A stretch of 64,000 nt of DNA from Takakia lepidozioides. Its lineage: Eukaryota > Streptophyta > Takakiopsida > Takakiales > Takakiaceae. This document shows positions 10,746-23,300 of the stretch, piece after piece (position 1 is the stretch's first letter; the number at the start of each line of letters is the position of its first letter). The position numbers and the translations under genes were made by a program. The DNA is taken from the NCBI GenBank assembly GCA_030704615.1, contig CM060731.1, positions 4,278,001 through 4,342,000 of the forward strand, written 5' to 3'. The notes beneath the pieces are model-generated. The model had not been told where the DNA came from. It did not search any database and was given only the letters and a program-made list of their open reading frames with translations.

Positions 10746-13700
10746 GTAGTCATCTTCATCGCTACTATTTTCACTACACTCATGGTCAGTGTTGCAATCC
10801 TCACTATCTTGGTGCCATGGTTCGTCCCTCGTGGCGGCCTCATCATAGCAATAGTAGCCATCTCAGCTTCGGTAAGGGTCGTTGAAGGTCCAAATTCTGT
10901 GTTGGGATTCACATCCTCCAATGCCTCTGCCAGTTGCATCCTTACGCATGACTCATTCTCACCCAAGCTGACACCAGTGACATCATGTACCACGCGCCGT
11001 GAGCGCGGCTCCTTCTGAAGTACTACTTTCCAGTTACCAGCGTTGGAGGGCTCATCTGCAAAAAAAACTTGCTCGACTTGCCATGGAAATGTGAATGGTT
11101 CATCTCCCGGTGGCAACATGCGATCGAAGTCCACGAGTAGGAAACCATACTCATCCTTCTTCATGGTGCGGTTGCGACCTGTCAAGCTTGCTCTGACCCA
11201 TTCACATATGCAGGAGTGACAGCACCATACTGAAGCTGTAAAATTTCACGAACAACACCGACATATTGCAGCTGGTTCATGACAGGGTTACCATCCACAC
11301 CCCTTCCCGTTGACTCTTCGGCAAAAATCTGTGCAACCCCAGAGTCGAATGTGACATGGTAATCAACCACACCTGTTTCCACCACTCTGTAGTGATTTCC
11401 GTATGCCCACATAGACCGAAATGAACGAGCAACAAACCCTGGTGGCTTACACAGATGACGAATATTTGCATCATACGCTGCTCCTCTTGAAACAACATTT
11501 TGTACTGCCGACTGTATCCACATATGAAAAGCAGGCAAAGGAAACATGTTTTCGGGGTATGGAACGGTGCGTTGGTGTGCATTTCTCCCTTGGGTGGTGT
11601 ATGTGGCTTGAAATTCGGCTCTGGCTGATTCTATGGTGGCCTTCTCAATATCATAAAGTCTGGTCATACTCAATTCACACTTAGTCAGGACCATAGTATG
11701 TACAAAGAGGCTGAGTGAAAATTGAGAATGCGCCAATTTTGTGTCCGGAAATGGTTCCCAGAGTTAGCATGTGAAGCCAAATAAATGATGTATACTTACC
11801 TCAGAAACGGTAATTAATTAAGAGAGTCGGACTATAGGCAACATTGTCAAAAACTGCCGTGTTGTGAAGCACATAGTCGTGTGCACTAGCCCGAAGCTCA
11901 GCCGACAGTTTCCTTGGAGTTCCAAAGCCTCTAATACTTCTCCCGCAACACTTTCTTCTTCGTTGCAATCCCAGACCCTTCTACGAGTTCCTGGAAATGC
12001 AGCTATGTACTCTGTGAGGAGGCCAAGAGCCTCATCAAGAGAATACCTCCTGGCCATGCAACCTTCTGGCCGGGCATAGCTCTTCACATATCCCTTCAAA
12101 TTTTCATGTACCTCTCGATGGGGTACATCCAACGCGAATTAACAGGACCACAAACCTCCAATTCATTCACAAGGTGTAGCACAAGGTGGGTCATGAGATC
12201 GAAGAATGAGGGGGGCAACTCTTTCTCCAACAAACAAAGCGTTACAACCACATCCTCCTTCAGGGCTGGTAGTTCCTCGGGATCCACTGTTTTCATGCAC
12301 AATGCGCGAAATACACGAGATAGCTTCATGATTGCGAGCCTTGGACCTTTGCCCAACAAACCTCGAATGCACAAAGGTAGAACTTGTTGCATCAGTAGAT
12401 GGTAGTCATGACTCTTCATGTGTGAAAGCTTGTTCTTAGCAATATGCTTCTTAAATGAAGCACCATACCCTGTCAGTGTCTTTAGAGCACCCAAAGTTGC
12501 ATAGAAGGTAGTAGTTTCCTGTCGATTCAACCGTAAGGAGCCTGCGGCTTCACCAACTTCCTGCCATCTCCGGGTGGGTTTTAACCATAAGTGAGGTCGT
12601 ATGCCCTCATTCTCCATGTCCTTCCTGCTCTTTACTGTGTCCTTTTCCCCCAATATGGTGCGCAATATGTTTTCACAAATTTTTTTCACAGTGCATAACA
12701 TCAAGGGTATACCGTATCAACAAATCCTGAAATCATGGAACCACCATCAATATGGTATACTTTGATGGTAAAGCCAAGAGATGACATCTTAATAATGGGA
12801 AAAGGAAGAAACCAGCCTTGCATGCTGCAGACAGTATCCAGAGAGACAAAAGCCAGACATTTTCATGGAAACAACCATATTGCTGCTACATGTGCCATAC
12901 ATAGGCGACTCCAAACTTGCTTCATGCAATTTGCATTAGGCTGAAATCTAAGTCGTGTGTGATGATCCTTACAATTGTATCCATGCAACTATGAAATCAG
13001 CCCTGCCAACAAACAAACAATGAAGACATACCCACCTTCCAATATGGGAGGTTCCAAAGGATCGACCTTCGCTTCATGCCATGGGATTTGGCAGGGCACA
13101 CATTCCGGCGACGGCTGCCAAATGTTTCCATGAACCTCTCGTTTTCCTCCGCATTTTGGAGCTGATCCACAGTGGATACTTGGGGGGGGGGGGTTGTCTG
13201 TGATCGGAGGCTCCATTGAAGTGGTTGCGATTGCGTCTATATGGATGGCCTGCTGGTAAGAATTTTCTGTGCCCCTGGTACCCATTTTGCTCAGTGCACT
13301 GGAGTGCCTGGCATCAAGATTGGGCCCGCACATGGGACAAGCCTTGTAGCCCCCAACTGCACACCCTGCTAGCATGGCATATGCAGGATAGTCATGTACT
13401 GACCACATCAGAATGGCTCTCATGACAAAGGTCCTTGATCCTTCATTGCCAGATGCATCATTAGCCCTAACACCTTCCACAACACGGTCAGCTCATCCAC
13501 CAGAGGCTGCAAGAACACATCCGCATTGGTCTTCTTCACGGATGTCGGCCCTGGAATTAAGAGTGTCAACATCATAAAAAAAGGCTTTGTGCTCAGCCAA
13601 GGAGGAAGGTTGTAGTTCATGAGCAAGACTGGCCACGTAGACCATTTTGTTGATTTATCACCAAAGGGATTGATACCATCCCATGCCAGACCTAGTCGCA

Positions 13701-14367
13701 AGTTGCGAGGTTCAGCTGCAAAAGCAGGCCATGTATCGTCAATGTATTTCCATGCAAGGCTGTCAGGCGGGTGTCTCATCTTCCCATCTTGACTTTGGTT
13801 CTCCATGTGCCACACCATAAGCTTAGATATCTCCTTGCACTTGTACATGCGCTGCAGCCGGGGAATCAAGGGGAAATGCCGCAAGACCTTCTGTGGAACC
13901 AACGACTTCATGCCAGGGATGTACCGAGGCGCCCCACATTTAGGGCAAGATGGTGCATCCTGCAGATCTCCCCTGTATAGCACACATCCCTTCTCACAAG
14001 CATGGATGCTATCGTAATTAAGCCCAGCTTTTGTTATAAGTTTCTTCGCTTCGTAATGAGATTTGGGCAAAAAATTCCCTTTAGGCAATAGATGTCCGTG
14101 AAAAAGTTTCAGAAGCTCATCCATCGCTGCGTTTGTGACACCATGAGTAGCACTAACGTTGAGCAAAAGCAACGTCGCACTCAAGCAGCTCGTGGGGCAG
14201 CCAACATACAGAGGTGTGGTTGCTTGATGCTGAAATTGGAAAGCAGCACCGTCATCCCCATCCCCATGACTTTGTCCATCATGATGGCACTCGTCTTCTC
14301 CAAGCCCTTCATCCTCATTAATGGTGCTTTGCACATTATCTGCAACTGCAAATGTTTCCTGCAACAT
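10715..14367 (-). pseudogene. CACTA (En/Spm) TNP2-like transposase
   Basis: The minus strand reads through the standard plant CACTA transposase order. First comes a TNP2/Transposase_21 domain (14367-13000), with LPKSHYEAKKLITKAGLNYD, SCPKCGAPRY and, after a frameshift at about 13450, RAILMWSVHDYPAYAMLAG and GYKACPMCG. Next is DUF4218 (12704-11818), with NRQETTTFYATLGALKTLTG, KSHDYHLLMQQVLPLCIRGL and PIERYMK. Last is DUF4216 (about 11450-10960), with LQYVGVVREILQLQYG and FTFPWQVEQVFFADEPSN. Introns appear at about 12990-12705 and 11818-11737. The protein would catalyse cut-and-paste transposition through an RNase H fold. At least one frameshift and oddities at the 3' end make a decayed copy likely. 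It is divergent from the Ptta-like gene at 14720. Confidence 0.85.
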
Positions 14368-14585
14368 GACAAGACTATACTCTTATAGTTTGCAGGTGAA
14401 CATGCAGGTGGAGAGTGTCGACTCCGAAGACGAAGACTTTCTGGAAGAACGTAGCCCCCCTGAGGATGATGTGGAAAGACAGATTAGCCCTGTTCCTGTT
14501 CGTGGTGGAGAGAATCTAGACCCCGACGTCGTGTTGCATAAAACAGGGAATCTCCAAATTGACCGTGCTAGTTTCCAATAGTAGT

Positions 14586-14605
14586 CCACTGTACATGTAC
14601 AGTGG
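14586..14605. promoter_or_regulatory. 20-bp perfect palindrome between divergent CACTA genes
   Basis: CCACTGTACATGTACAGTGG is its own reverse complement. It sits between the 5' ends of the minus-strand TNP2-like gene and the plus-strand Ptta-like gene, where a shared promoter or TNPA binding site could lie. The CACTGTAC half also resembles a CACTA-type terminus, so it could instead mark two abutting element ends. Confidence 0.5.
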
Positions 14606-14719
14606 AGGGCCGTTCAACATTACCATTCTAAGGGCTTCATCCTAAGTTATGTCTGCGAGAAGTGAGGCGAGAAATGCACGTCACTCACCATGGGATAACC
14701 CAACAGTGGATCCCGGTCA

Positions 14720-17700
14720 TTGGCAAGCAAATGCAATTTGGCAGTTTCCACAAATTGGAGTCGACCCCCATGGCAGTCGTTGCAGGGACACATTATCTTT
14801 GAAATACCCAGTCTAGTTGCACGTCGTTCCTCGATTTGCCAAAGTCATGCGTCAGTGTGGGGCACCGCAGTGCGGCGCCGGGTGTTTCTAGTTCCGGCCT
14901 CTCTCATCCCCCACGAAACGCTTCTGGGTTTGGCTATTTTTTTGAGTGGGAAGTCAGCGAGTGCTCGGATGTGGGGAACCTACGTTTGTGCTTGCAGGCA
15001 TTGGAGTATTCGTATGGCGGGTCCACCTCCCCTCTGTTTCCTACATGCGCTCCTTCTATTGTTTGATCAGTAGATCATGGTAGTCTTGTTTGAGGTCGAT
15101 TACTGCGATTTGAGCGACGAGGAGGAACCCGCCATGGCACGGACACGCAAGGCCTCTACACCCGACACCCCTCCACGCACTGCCTACGAGGAAGAGCGAG
15201 AGAGGCGCATAGCGGCAACAAGGAGACGTTGGCTCAGCTGAACATTGGGAGCGTTGCGTGCAGGTGAGCAGATCACCCTTGTCCTTAGTATGCATGCTAC
15301 ACAGGTAGTGAGTAGGGGTTTTCCCACCACATTAGCCTACTGCTTTTCCCTCCCATAGGTTTCATGGTGATGGCACTTTCACGATCGCCTTTTGTTTAGG
15401 GCAAGATTCACACAGGGTTTTGGAAATGTGTGCGCAACATAGCTAGGAGTGTACAACGGCCGACTAGGAGCTCCAAAGTTGTGTGGAACGGGCCTCCTCG
15501 ACGAAGTGGGCGCTTGAAAGAACTAGCATTACCTTCGATGGCGGAGGAAGAGCCCGAGACTCCCCAGTCGGTGGGCTCTGAGGCAGAGGAACTCGACGAG
15601 CGTGATCAGGAGCTCGATGAGGATTACAACATAGATGACGACGACGATTCGGAGGAGGAAATGCACGAGGACAAGAGGAGGACGAGGATGGAGATGATGT
15701 GGACAAGGTATCAGATTTGGAGAACTACATCAGTGGTGCATGTGGACTGACCGAGCCTCCCAATGCAACGCATGCTCCGAGGGCACCAAAACGGCCAACT
15801 CCTCTTCCACGAGAGGTAAGTGGGCATTTGCTGTACTGATTTCTTAAGTTTGTGGCAGGATTTGCATTTTCTTATTTGTTTTTCCTTTTGGTCCCAGCAG
15901 TTTTTTCCATTTTCCACTAGCAGGATGAAGCACCACTTTCTTGCCCTCTATACCTCATGATACAGGGTTTATCTACTGTCTATTCCTTGGAACCCAAATC
16001 TGTTATTAAAGTCTTCTATACATTTTTCCATTTTGTGCCATGAGAAATGCACTCTGCAGATTGCTGACTCCCTCACAGGAGGTTCAAACTTGTGATGGCC
16101 TGTCTTAATACCCAAAAAGCGCAAAGGGGGTTGTGGGAGGGAGGGACCTGCACAGGTAGGGGGCTGCATATTGTGGTGTCATGTTGCAACAAGAAAGAAA
16201 TTGTAGTGGGAGAGGAGGAACCCCCAGGAGCACGATGGTAACCGCCTCATCAGCCAGCCATGTCCGAGAGGGGGGCGCTCACGACTCTTCCTCCCCCATC
16301 TTCCTGCCCCCTCTATTGTCAAATGTTGATAATATGTGAAGCCATTATCAGCCATTATCATATTGTACTCTCATTGATATGTACGATGGTCATCGGGGCC
16401 AGATTGTGCCTACAAGGATTCCCCAAAGAACCCCGAAAGAGGGTAAAACATACAAGGAGACTTTCCCAGTGACGTTTGGCGTGTTCAATGGATCAGACCT
16501 AAATGCATTTTGGGTGTGATTTCTGCTGCATTCAGTGTATGTATTTATAGAGCCGTTTTTTGTTGATGTATCCTACATGATGTTCATGCTTTATCTTCCT
16601 ACATAACTCTTTCCCACATGTTGATTTGCAGGATCCAGTGAGAAAGAAGAAGGGAGTTGCTCCGGCAGGTGTCTTCAACCATCCCTCCCCACGTCTTCAA
16701 CCAACCCCGGATGGAGGAGGCCCTCCTTCCTTTCCACGTAACACTGGTGCGTTTTATCCCCTGGCATTCAGAGGTATGCACAGTATGAACAACAAACTGC
16801 TCATGTTCCAACCGCCCCTGAAATTCACCCGCCCTTTTCTCAGTCGTACAATGCAAACAGCCCGTCAGGGAGAACCGGTCATGTGCAGTTCCGTGTGGGG
16901 CATTTCCGCAAACTGGGGAAGCACAACATGCTCCTGTTCAGCATGGGCACTACCACGAAGGGTGTGTGGTACCCTCACCCCAACCCTCCCCCACCTGCGC
17001 ATCCTCCCCAGGCAACGTATCCCAGAAGCCCCATGTATACTGCGCCGTTGCATGGCCCTTATTCCAGGCAGCCCATAGCTTCACCCAATTGCAACGCTTC
17101 GCGGCCTCTTCAATTCCCAAGCTCACCAGCTCCAAGCACAGGTTATGTTCCTGCCCACCCCACACCCCACGTTGGTGCGTGGCAGGGTTTCATGTCCGCC
17201 TGAAGGGCCCCATGTTGCAGGTTGTGAGGGAGGAGAGGAGGCCCGTGATTCCAATATGACTCCAGATGCGCAACATTTGACTGGCAAGGACAAAGCCAAT
17301 TTTTTGCGCAAGGCGAGGAGAGTAGCACGGAGAGGGTTGAAGGAAACGTCTTGTGCAAATGTTGCTGCTGGGCAAAAGAGATTCATAGTTGCGTGTGGCA
17401 AAAAGGGCCCATGCGGGGATGCACGGAATGACTGGCTGGCAGCCCGTGTGCTGGACTGTTCTGTGCCCATCCATCTTCAACCTCAAAGTCTGATTGACGA
17501 GGTGGGTGAAGTATTAGCAGATGATTGGGAATATTTACCTCTTGGGATAACTGGCGCCCAACTTCGAACTGAGATTGGAGGCGTCATTAAATACCAGCGC
17601 ATCAAACTGTTTAGAAAAGTGTACTCCCGTGGCAAACCTAAGCCCCACTATGTTGCGGACAAGACTTGGGTAGAACTTGTGAGGCATTGGAACACGCCCG

Positions 17701-17822
17701 AATGGCAAAAGAGTCGTGATAATGGCAAGCATGCACGGGGGCATGTTGGTGCCCCTTCGAGATCTGGACGCAGTGGCCTTAGCGGCGTTGAGGAACGTCT
17801 GGTAAATCTGCCTGTCACATGA
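14720..17822 (+). CDS. Ptta/En-Spm (TNPA-like) CACTA accessory gene
   Basis: Several exons are suggested. 14720-15066 and 15430-15750 are of unclear function; the second is acidic (DEDYNIDDDDDSEEE). About 16780-17203 is Pro-rich (HPNPPPPAHPPQATYPRSP). 17260-17822 carries a Transposase_24/Ptta-type domain, with TGKDKANFLRKARRVARRGL, QLRTEIGGVIKYQRIKLFRK, then DKTWVELVRHWNTPEWQKSR and SRDNGKHARGHVGAPSRSGR. This W..LV..W...E.QK.S..N....R pattern is that of plant En/Spm TNP1/TNPA-type proteins, which bind the element's subterminal repeats. The gene points away from the TNP2-like gene; in many CACTA elements the two share one strand. Exon joins are not certain, and no start is strongly favoured. 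Confidence 0.65.
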
Positions 17823-18031
17823 CATTGCCAATATATTCAGGTAGTGAGGTGTCTTGTCATTTGTATCTTACTCTTAGAGGATGGCATTCTCCCTGTCCTC
17901 TAGGAGCTATTGACATTGGGTGGACTTGAAACGGGAGTACATTAATGTCTCTGTGACTAAATGCCGGCCTTGTGACCTCGTGTTCTTGTTTGTTTCGACC
18001 TGAAGCACTTTGCTTCAGGTAAGGTAGTGCA
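17823..18031. other. Junction between the CACTA gene and a LINE
   Basis: There is no gene. It contains TCTTAGAGGATGGCA at 17872-17886, repeated exactly at 20390-20404 on the far side of the LINE. It also has a short inverted repeat (ACCTGAAGCACTTTGCTTCAGGT, given only as a position, 17999-18021). Confidence 0.5.
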
Positions 18032-20387
18032 TTGGATTTAGTTGGAAAGCTTGGGGCCTTTCCCTCTTTAGAATATGCCTACACGGGTCAGCAAGTACAA
18101 GCGCTGAAGACTACTAAAGGTGCAGTGGTGACTTCATCGGTTGACATTGTCAAAACCTTTGAAACTCACTACAGTATCCTTGGCAGAACTTCTAGGTCTA
18201 ACAGTGAGGGGTCTTCTGCTGAATGGAGGGACATAGTTGGAAAAACTGTTCCTATGATTCAAAACAGCCCTGATGAACTGGAGTATTTTCAATGGCTTAT
18301 AATGCTCCCATTAGTTCTTCAGAGATTGTGGAAGCAATTGAACATTTAAATGGATATAAAGCTGGTGGACCTGATGGTATTGTCAACGAGCTTATCAAGC
18401 ACGGTGGCCATCCCATGATAGAGGCCCTAGTTCTCCTCTTTAACCTTATCTGGAAGACTGAAATGATCCCCTTTCGCTGGCGACAGGGGTCATTGTCAAT
18501 CTATACAAGAAGGGTGACAGAGAAGAACCGGGGAACTACCGTGGCATCACGCTCCTCAATGCTGTTGGCAAGACATTCTGCAGAGTTATAAGTACTCGTC
18601 TCGAGGTTGATCTGGAGTCTAGAGGTTGTTTCCACACGAAGGCCAAGCTGGCTTTCGGCAAAACAGGGGATGTGTGGATCATATCTTCACTCTAAGCCAG
18701 ATTATCCAGGGAAGGAGAAAAGAAGGGAAACCCACTTATGTCTTTTTCCTGGATGTCAAAAAGGCTTATGACACAGTGTGGAGAGATGGCCTATGGTTTC
18801 CGCCTCTGGTCTTGTGGGATCAAGGGAAAGATGTGGAGAGTTGTCCACAACTTGTATGCTCACACCAAAAACTGTGTCACTGTTAACGGACAGAAGTCCA
18901 ACTTCTTTGACATAGACCAAGGTGTAGCTCAAGGATGTACTCTCCCCCTCTGCTCTTCAATGTTTTCATCAATCAACTCCTCGAGGATGTGGAAAGTGAG
19001 GGATTTGGGTTAAGGGTGGGTGATACCACCATACCAGCCCTTATGTTTGCGGATGACTTCGCAGGCATAGGGGACTCCAACCAATCTCCAGGAGTTGATT
19101 GATTGCACGAAGAGATACTTTGATCTTTGGGGGCTAGAGGCTAATGTCAGCAAATGTGCAGTGGTAGCATTCAACGACAGAGGAGAGGGAGGAAGTGATC
19201 TTAAGTGGCAGTGGGGTAGCCAAGAGATCCCGGTCCTCCCTTCCTACACTTACCTGGGCGTTGAGTTCTCCTCCAATTGTAATTGGATGCACATATCCGG
19301 AAAGTTTTCAAACTGGCAAGGGCAAAGCTCTGGGGCTCACTAAATTTTTCCACTGCAGAGGGGTCAACTCTGAGGTTAAGAAAACCATGCTTTGTCGCGT
19401 TATTAGACCTACCTTGGAGTATGGATCTGCTATATGGGTTGATAACTCCAACCAGGCTAAGTCTCTAGAATCCATTCAAGTGGGGGTGCTTAAGGAGTGT
19501 ATGTCAGCATGCTCCAAAACAGCCAATGTGGCTGTTCGGGGTGAGTTTGGCATTCCGTCCTTAAGCTCCCGACGAGATGAATTCAAGGTCAGATGGTGGG
19601 TCAGCTGCAACATATGCCCAACACCAGATATCCTAAGTTAATCGACTCTATATCTTGGAAATAGGACCGCCCTGTCAAACAGGCTAAGTCCTGGCAGAAG
19701 AGAGTAGAAGAGATCCTCAAGGACCTGGACCTGGATCCGCAAGTCTTGACCCTGCTGGATAAATCTGACTTGGAGGCTGTAGTGTCCTCAGCCATGTCTG
19801 TTGCCATGAGATTGTCTGATGAAAATGAAGTTAGGCAGAAAACTTCCCTGAACTTGTTTCCAGTCTGTGACATGGGGGAGGACATCTTGGATGACCTCAA
19901 GGGTCTACCCACTCTCGGCACTAGACTGAAATTTAAACTCAGGGCATGAAGCCTACCTTTGAACAGCAAACAGAAGCAGAGAGGAAAGGGAGAGTGCAAT
20001 TGCCCGTTGTGTGGGCAATCTGAAGACAATATTCATTTTCTGATACACTGTTCGGGGTTCTCTCACCAAAGAGACGCTCTCTTCAAATTTATTAAGGGAA
20101 TTGTGCCTGTACCCCTGTTTACCAACTTTGAAAGTCTCGAGGCTGAGCCAAAAGCCCAAGCCCTCCTGAGGCCTAGTTTTTGGGCAAATCACACACAACA
20201 GATTGATGCTTGTATGAAGGGATTTCTAGAGGATATCTGGAAAACCCGGATTAATTCTTTATATGGAGGTAAGTCTTACTACCAACGTCAGCCCCTGACA
20301 GAGGTAGGTTCTGTCCCTTTTTTTCCCGCTCAAACTGGGCGCGGGGTCAATGGCCACAAGGCTACGGCAAACAACGTCTTATGAGTA
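18032..20387 (+). mobile_element. Non-LTR retrotransposon (LINE), RT to C-terminal zinc knuckle, 5'-truncated
   Basis: The plus strand carries a reverse transcriptase broken across frames: NGYKAGGPDGIVNELIK, GNYRGITLLNAVGKTFCRVI, GQAGFRQNRGCVDHIFTLSQ, FFLDVKKAYDTVWRDGLWF, DIDQGVAQGCTLSPLLF and the catalytic FADD at 19046-19057. After RT comes a thumb-like region and then CPLCGQSEDNIHFLIHC (about 20000-20052), a Cys/His knuckle as in many LINEs. The endonuclease half is missing, so it is 5'-truncated as usual for LINEs. Frameshifts and a stop after SPGVD show it is inactive. A 15-bp direct repeat flanks the segment (17872-17886 and 20390-20404), but no poly(A) tail is seen. Confidence 0.82.
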
Positions 20388-20391
20388 CATC

Positions 20392-23300
20392 TTAGAGGAT
20401 GGCACTACTATTCCCATACACTGGAAGTAAGGCTGCCATTCCATAAACTAATTGGAATGGTGTATACTTAGTGGTGACTTTATAGGAAGTCCTGTATGAC
20501 CACAAAGCTGTCAGCAGCTTTGTATCCCAATCAATTCTGTTTGCATTGACTATCTTAGCCAAGATAGTACATAGTATTTTGTTGGTAGCCTCTGCCTGCC
20601 CATTACCCTGTGGGTAATATGTTGTACTCTTTCTATGTACAATCATGAACTCTTTAGTCAACAACTCAATGGTCTCATTCATGAAGTGACTTCCCTGATC
20701 ACTGATAAATTCTAAGGGACAGCCATCGTGTATAGTTTCTCGTACAGAACCTTGCGTGGACTTGGCTGTGTTGTCCCTCAAAGCTTTAGCTTCCACCCAC
20801 TTCGTGGTATAATCAGTGGCTGTAATTATGTACCTGTTCCGTGTATTCTTGGCTGGTGGGTTTATCGGTCCAACAAAGTCTAGTCCCCATTTCTGAAATG
20901 GTTCCGTAGGCATTGTAGGATGCAAGGCCATCCTTCCAGATCTCTGCAAAGGTCCTAGCCTCTGACATTCATCACAACTCTGACAATACTCGTGTACATC
21001 TTTGAACAAAGTAGGCCACCAGTAACCTGCGAGTAGTATCTTCCTACTGGTAGTCTCTTCTCCAAAATGACCTCCAGCCACTCCTTAATGAACTTCCTCC
21101 AAAACTTTATTTACTTCATGGTGGTACAAGCATCGTTTTAGTACTCCATCAGGTCCTAGCTTATACATTCTGCTTCCTACCATAGTATAAGGTAAAGCTT
21201 TGATAGCGATTCTCTTCCTCTGCTCCTTACCATAACTAGGTGGGCACTGACCATGAGCAAGGTAGTATCTGATTGGCCACTGCCAATCTAACCAGTCATC
21301 TGCACTTCCCTGCACCTCCACTGCAAAGAGACTCGCATCTGGTAATTGACCATCTATTCCTGTGGCTGGTTCTCCTGTTGATAACCGTCAAATGATCCGC
21401 CACAAGATGCAGTCTCCCAGGCTTGTAAACAACCTCGAACTCAAACTCGTGCAAGATTATCAACCATCTTGCTATTCTTTCCCGCTTATCAGAGGTTTGT
21501 TTACCAGGTATATCAGAGCCTGGTGATCCACATAGAACATAAACTTCTTGCCTAACAGGTAATGCCTGAATTTCTTCACTGCATAGATCATTGCCAATGC
21601 TTCTCTTTCCGTTGTGCTATAGTTCCTTTCATTCAGCACTGTTCATCAACCGGCTAGCATAGTACACAGGTGAATTTATATTTCCTGTAACATTCTGGGC
21701 TAACACCGCTCCCAACGCTTCTCCTGATGCATCGCAGTGAACATAAAATACTACATGCCAGTGAGGGTTAATCAGCACAGGTTAGTTGTTGTTACTGACA
21801 GTGTAAGTTCCTCAAACGCCTGTTGACATTCAGCTGTCCAGGCAAACACACTGCATCTTTCTTCAGTAGTTTGCTCAATGGTGCTGCTATTTGTGCATAC
21901 CTTTTGACAATCTTCTGTAATAACTGGTTTGCCCAAGGAATCTCCTTAGACTTTTAACATTCACTGGTGGTGGAGAGGCTTTAATGGACTCTGTCTTTCT
22001 GGGATCCACAAGGAGTCCCTTCTTACACACACAATGTGTCCCAGAAGCACCCCTGAGTTCACACAGAAAATACACTTCTCTGGATTCAGGCCCAGACCTC
22101 TCATCCTGCATCTGGCCAAACATAACTCCAATTTATGCAAGTGCTCATTCTTAGAGCTGTACACACTGAAATCATCCAAGAATACCTGCATGAAATCATC
22201 CAGATACTCATGAAAAGATTCACTTATCACTCTCTGAAAGGTTGCTGGTGTATTATAAAGTCCAAAGGGCATGACTTTGTATGCATAAGCCCCCCAGTCT
22301 GTGATGAAAGCTGTTTTCCCTTGGTCTTCTTCTGCCACTTGCACTTGATTATAACCACTGAAGCCATCCATGAATGAGTACATCTCATGGCCTGCCACAG
22401 TGTCTAATACTGCTTCTGTGAATGGCAAAGGGAAAGGATCTTTCTTCATACAAGCATTCAGCTTCTTATAGTTCACACATACTCTTAGTTTGCCATTCTT
22501 TTGGGAACTATAACAATGGGTGACAACCAAGTTGTATACTCTATTGGGTATATAAACTTAGCCTCAGCCAACTTTTTTATCTCTTCTCCAACCTTCTGTG
22601 CGTAGTTGGGATTCATTCTATACCTTGCCTGCTTGATTGGTACTGACCCTGGTTCCAGTTCAATCTTATGCTGACAGACTTCAGGTGGTATCCCTTTTAG
22701 ATCCTCATAGCTCCAAGCAAATACATCTCTGTATTTGATGAACAAGCTTTTAGCTTCTTCGAAGAATTCCGGCTCCAAATCAGCTCCTACTTTCACCATC
22801 CTCGGTTCCTCTTTAGTTCCCACATTTACTTCCCTCACCTGCTCATCAGCTGTGATTGTCCAACCAGTCACCACTTCATCCTGTAAGCTCACAGTGGCTG
22901 GTTCTTCTAGGATTTCTATTTCTCCTTCTCTTTCTTCATAGAAATGTGATGGGTAAATGCTGGTTTCCTCCTCTTCAGTTGGTGTTGCTGTCACTACACC
23001 ACAGCAGATACCTCTCAAACAACTTAGGCTTTCCAGCCGCATCTCTGCAACATGCTCCCACTCTGGGTGTGCAGCAAATAGGGTAGCTTCCTGCTCCTCA
23101 TCCAGTCCTCCTTTCCAGTCATACTCTCTGACTCCTCGAGGTCTTCTTGTAGCAGGTAATCTACTAGATTTCTTTGTGGTAATTTGTATCTCGTGTATCC
23201 CATTATGCACGGTTAGTAACTGAGAATTCCAGTCGTGGAATACCCTGGCCTGTTTCAGCCACGGACGTCCCAATAATAAGGAGTAAGCCTCCATGACTTC

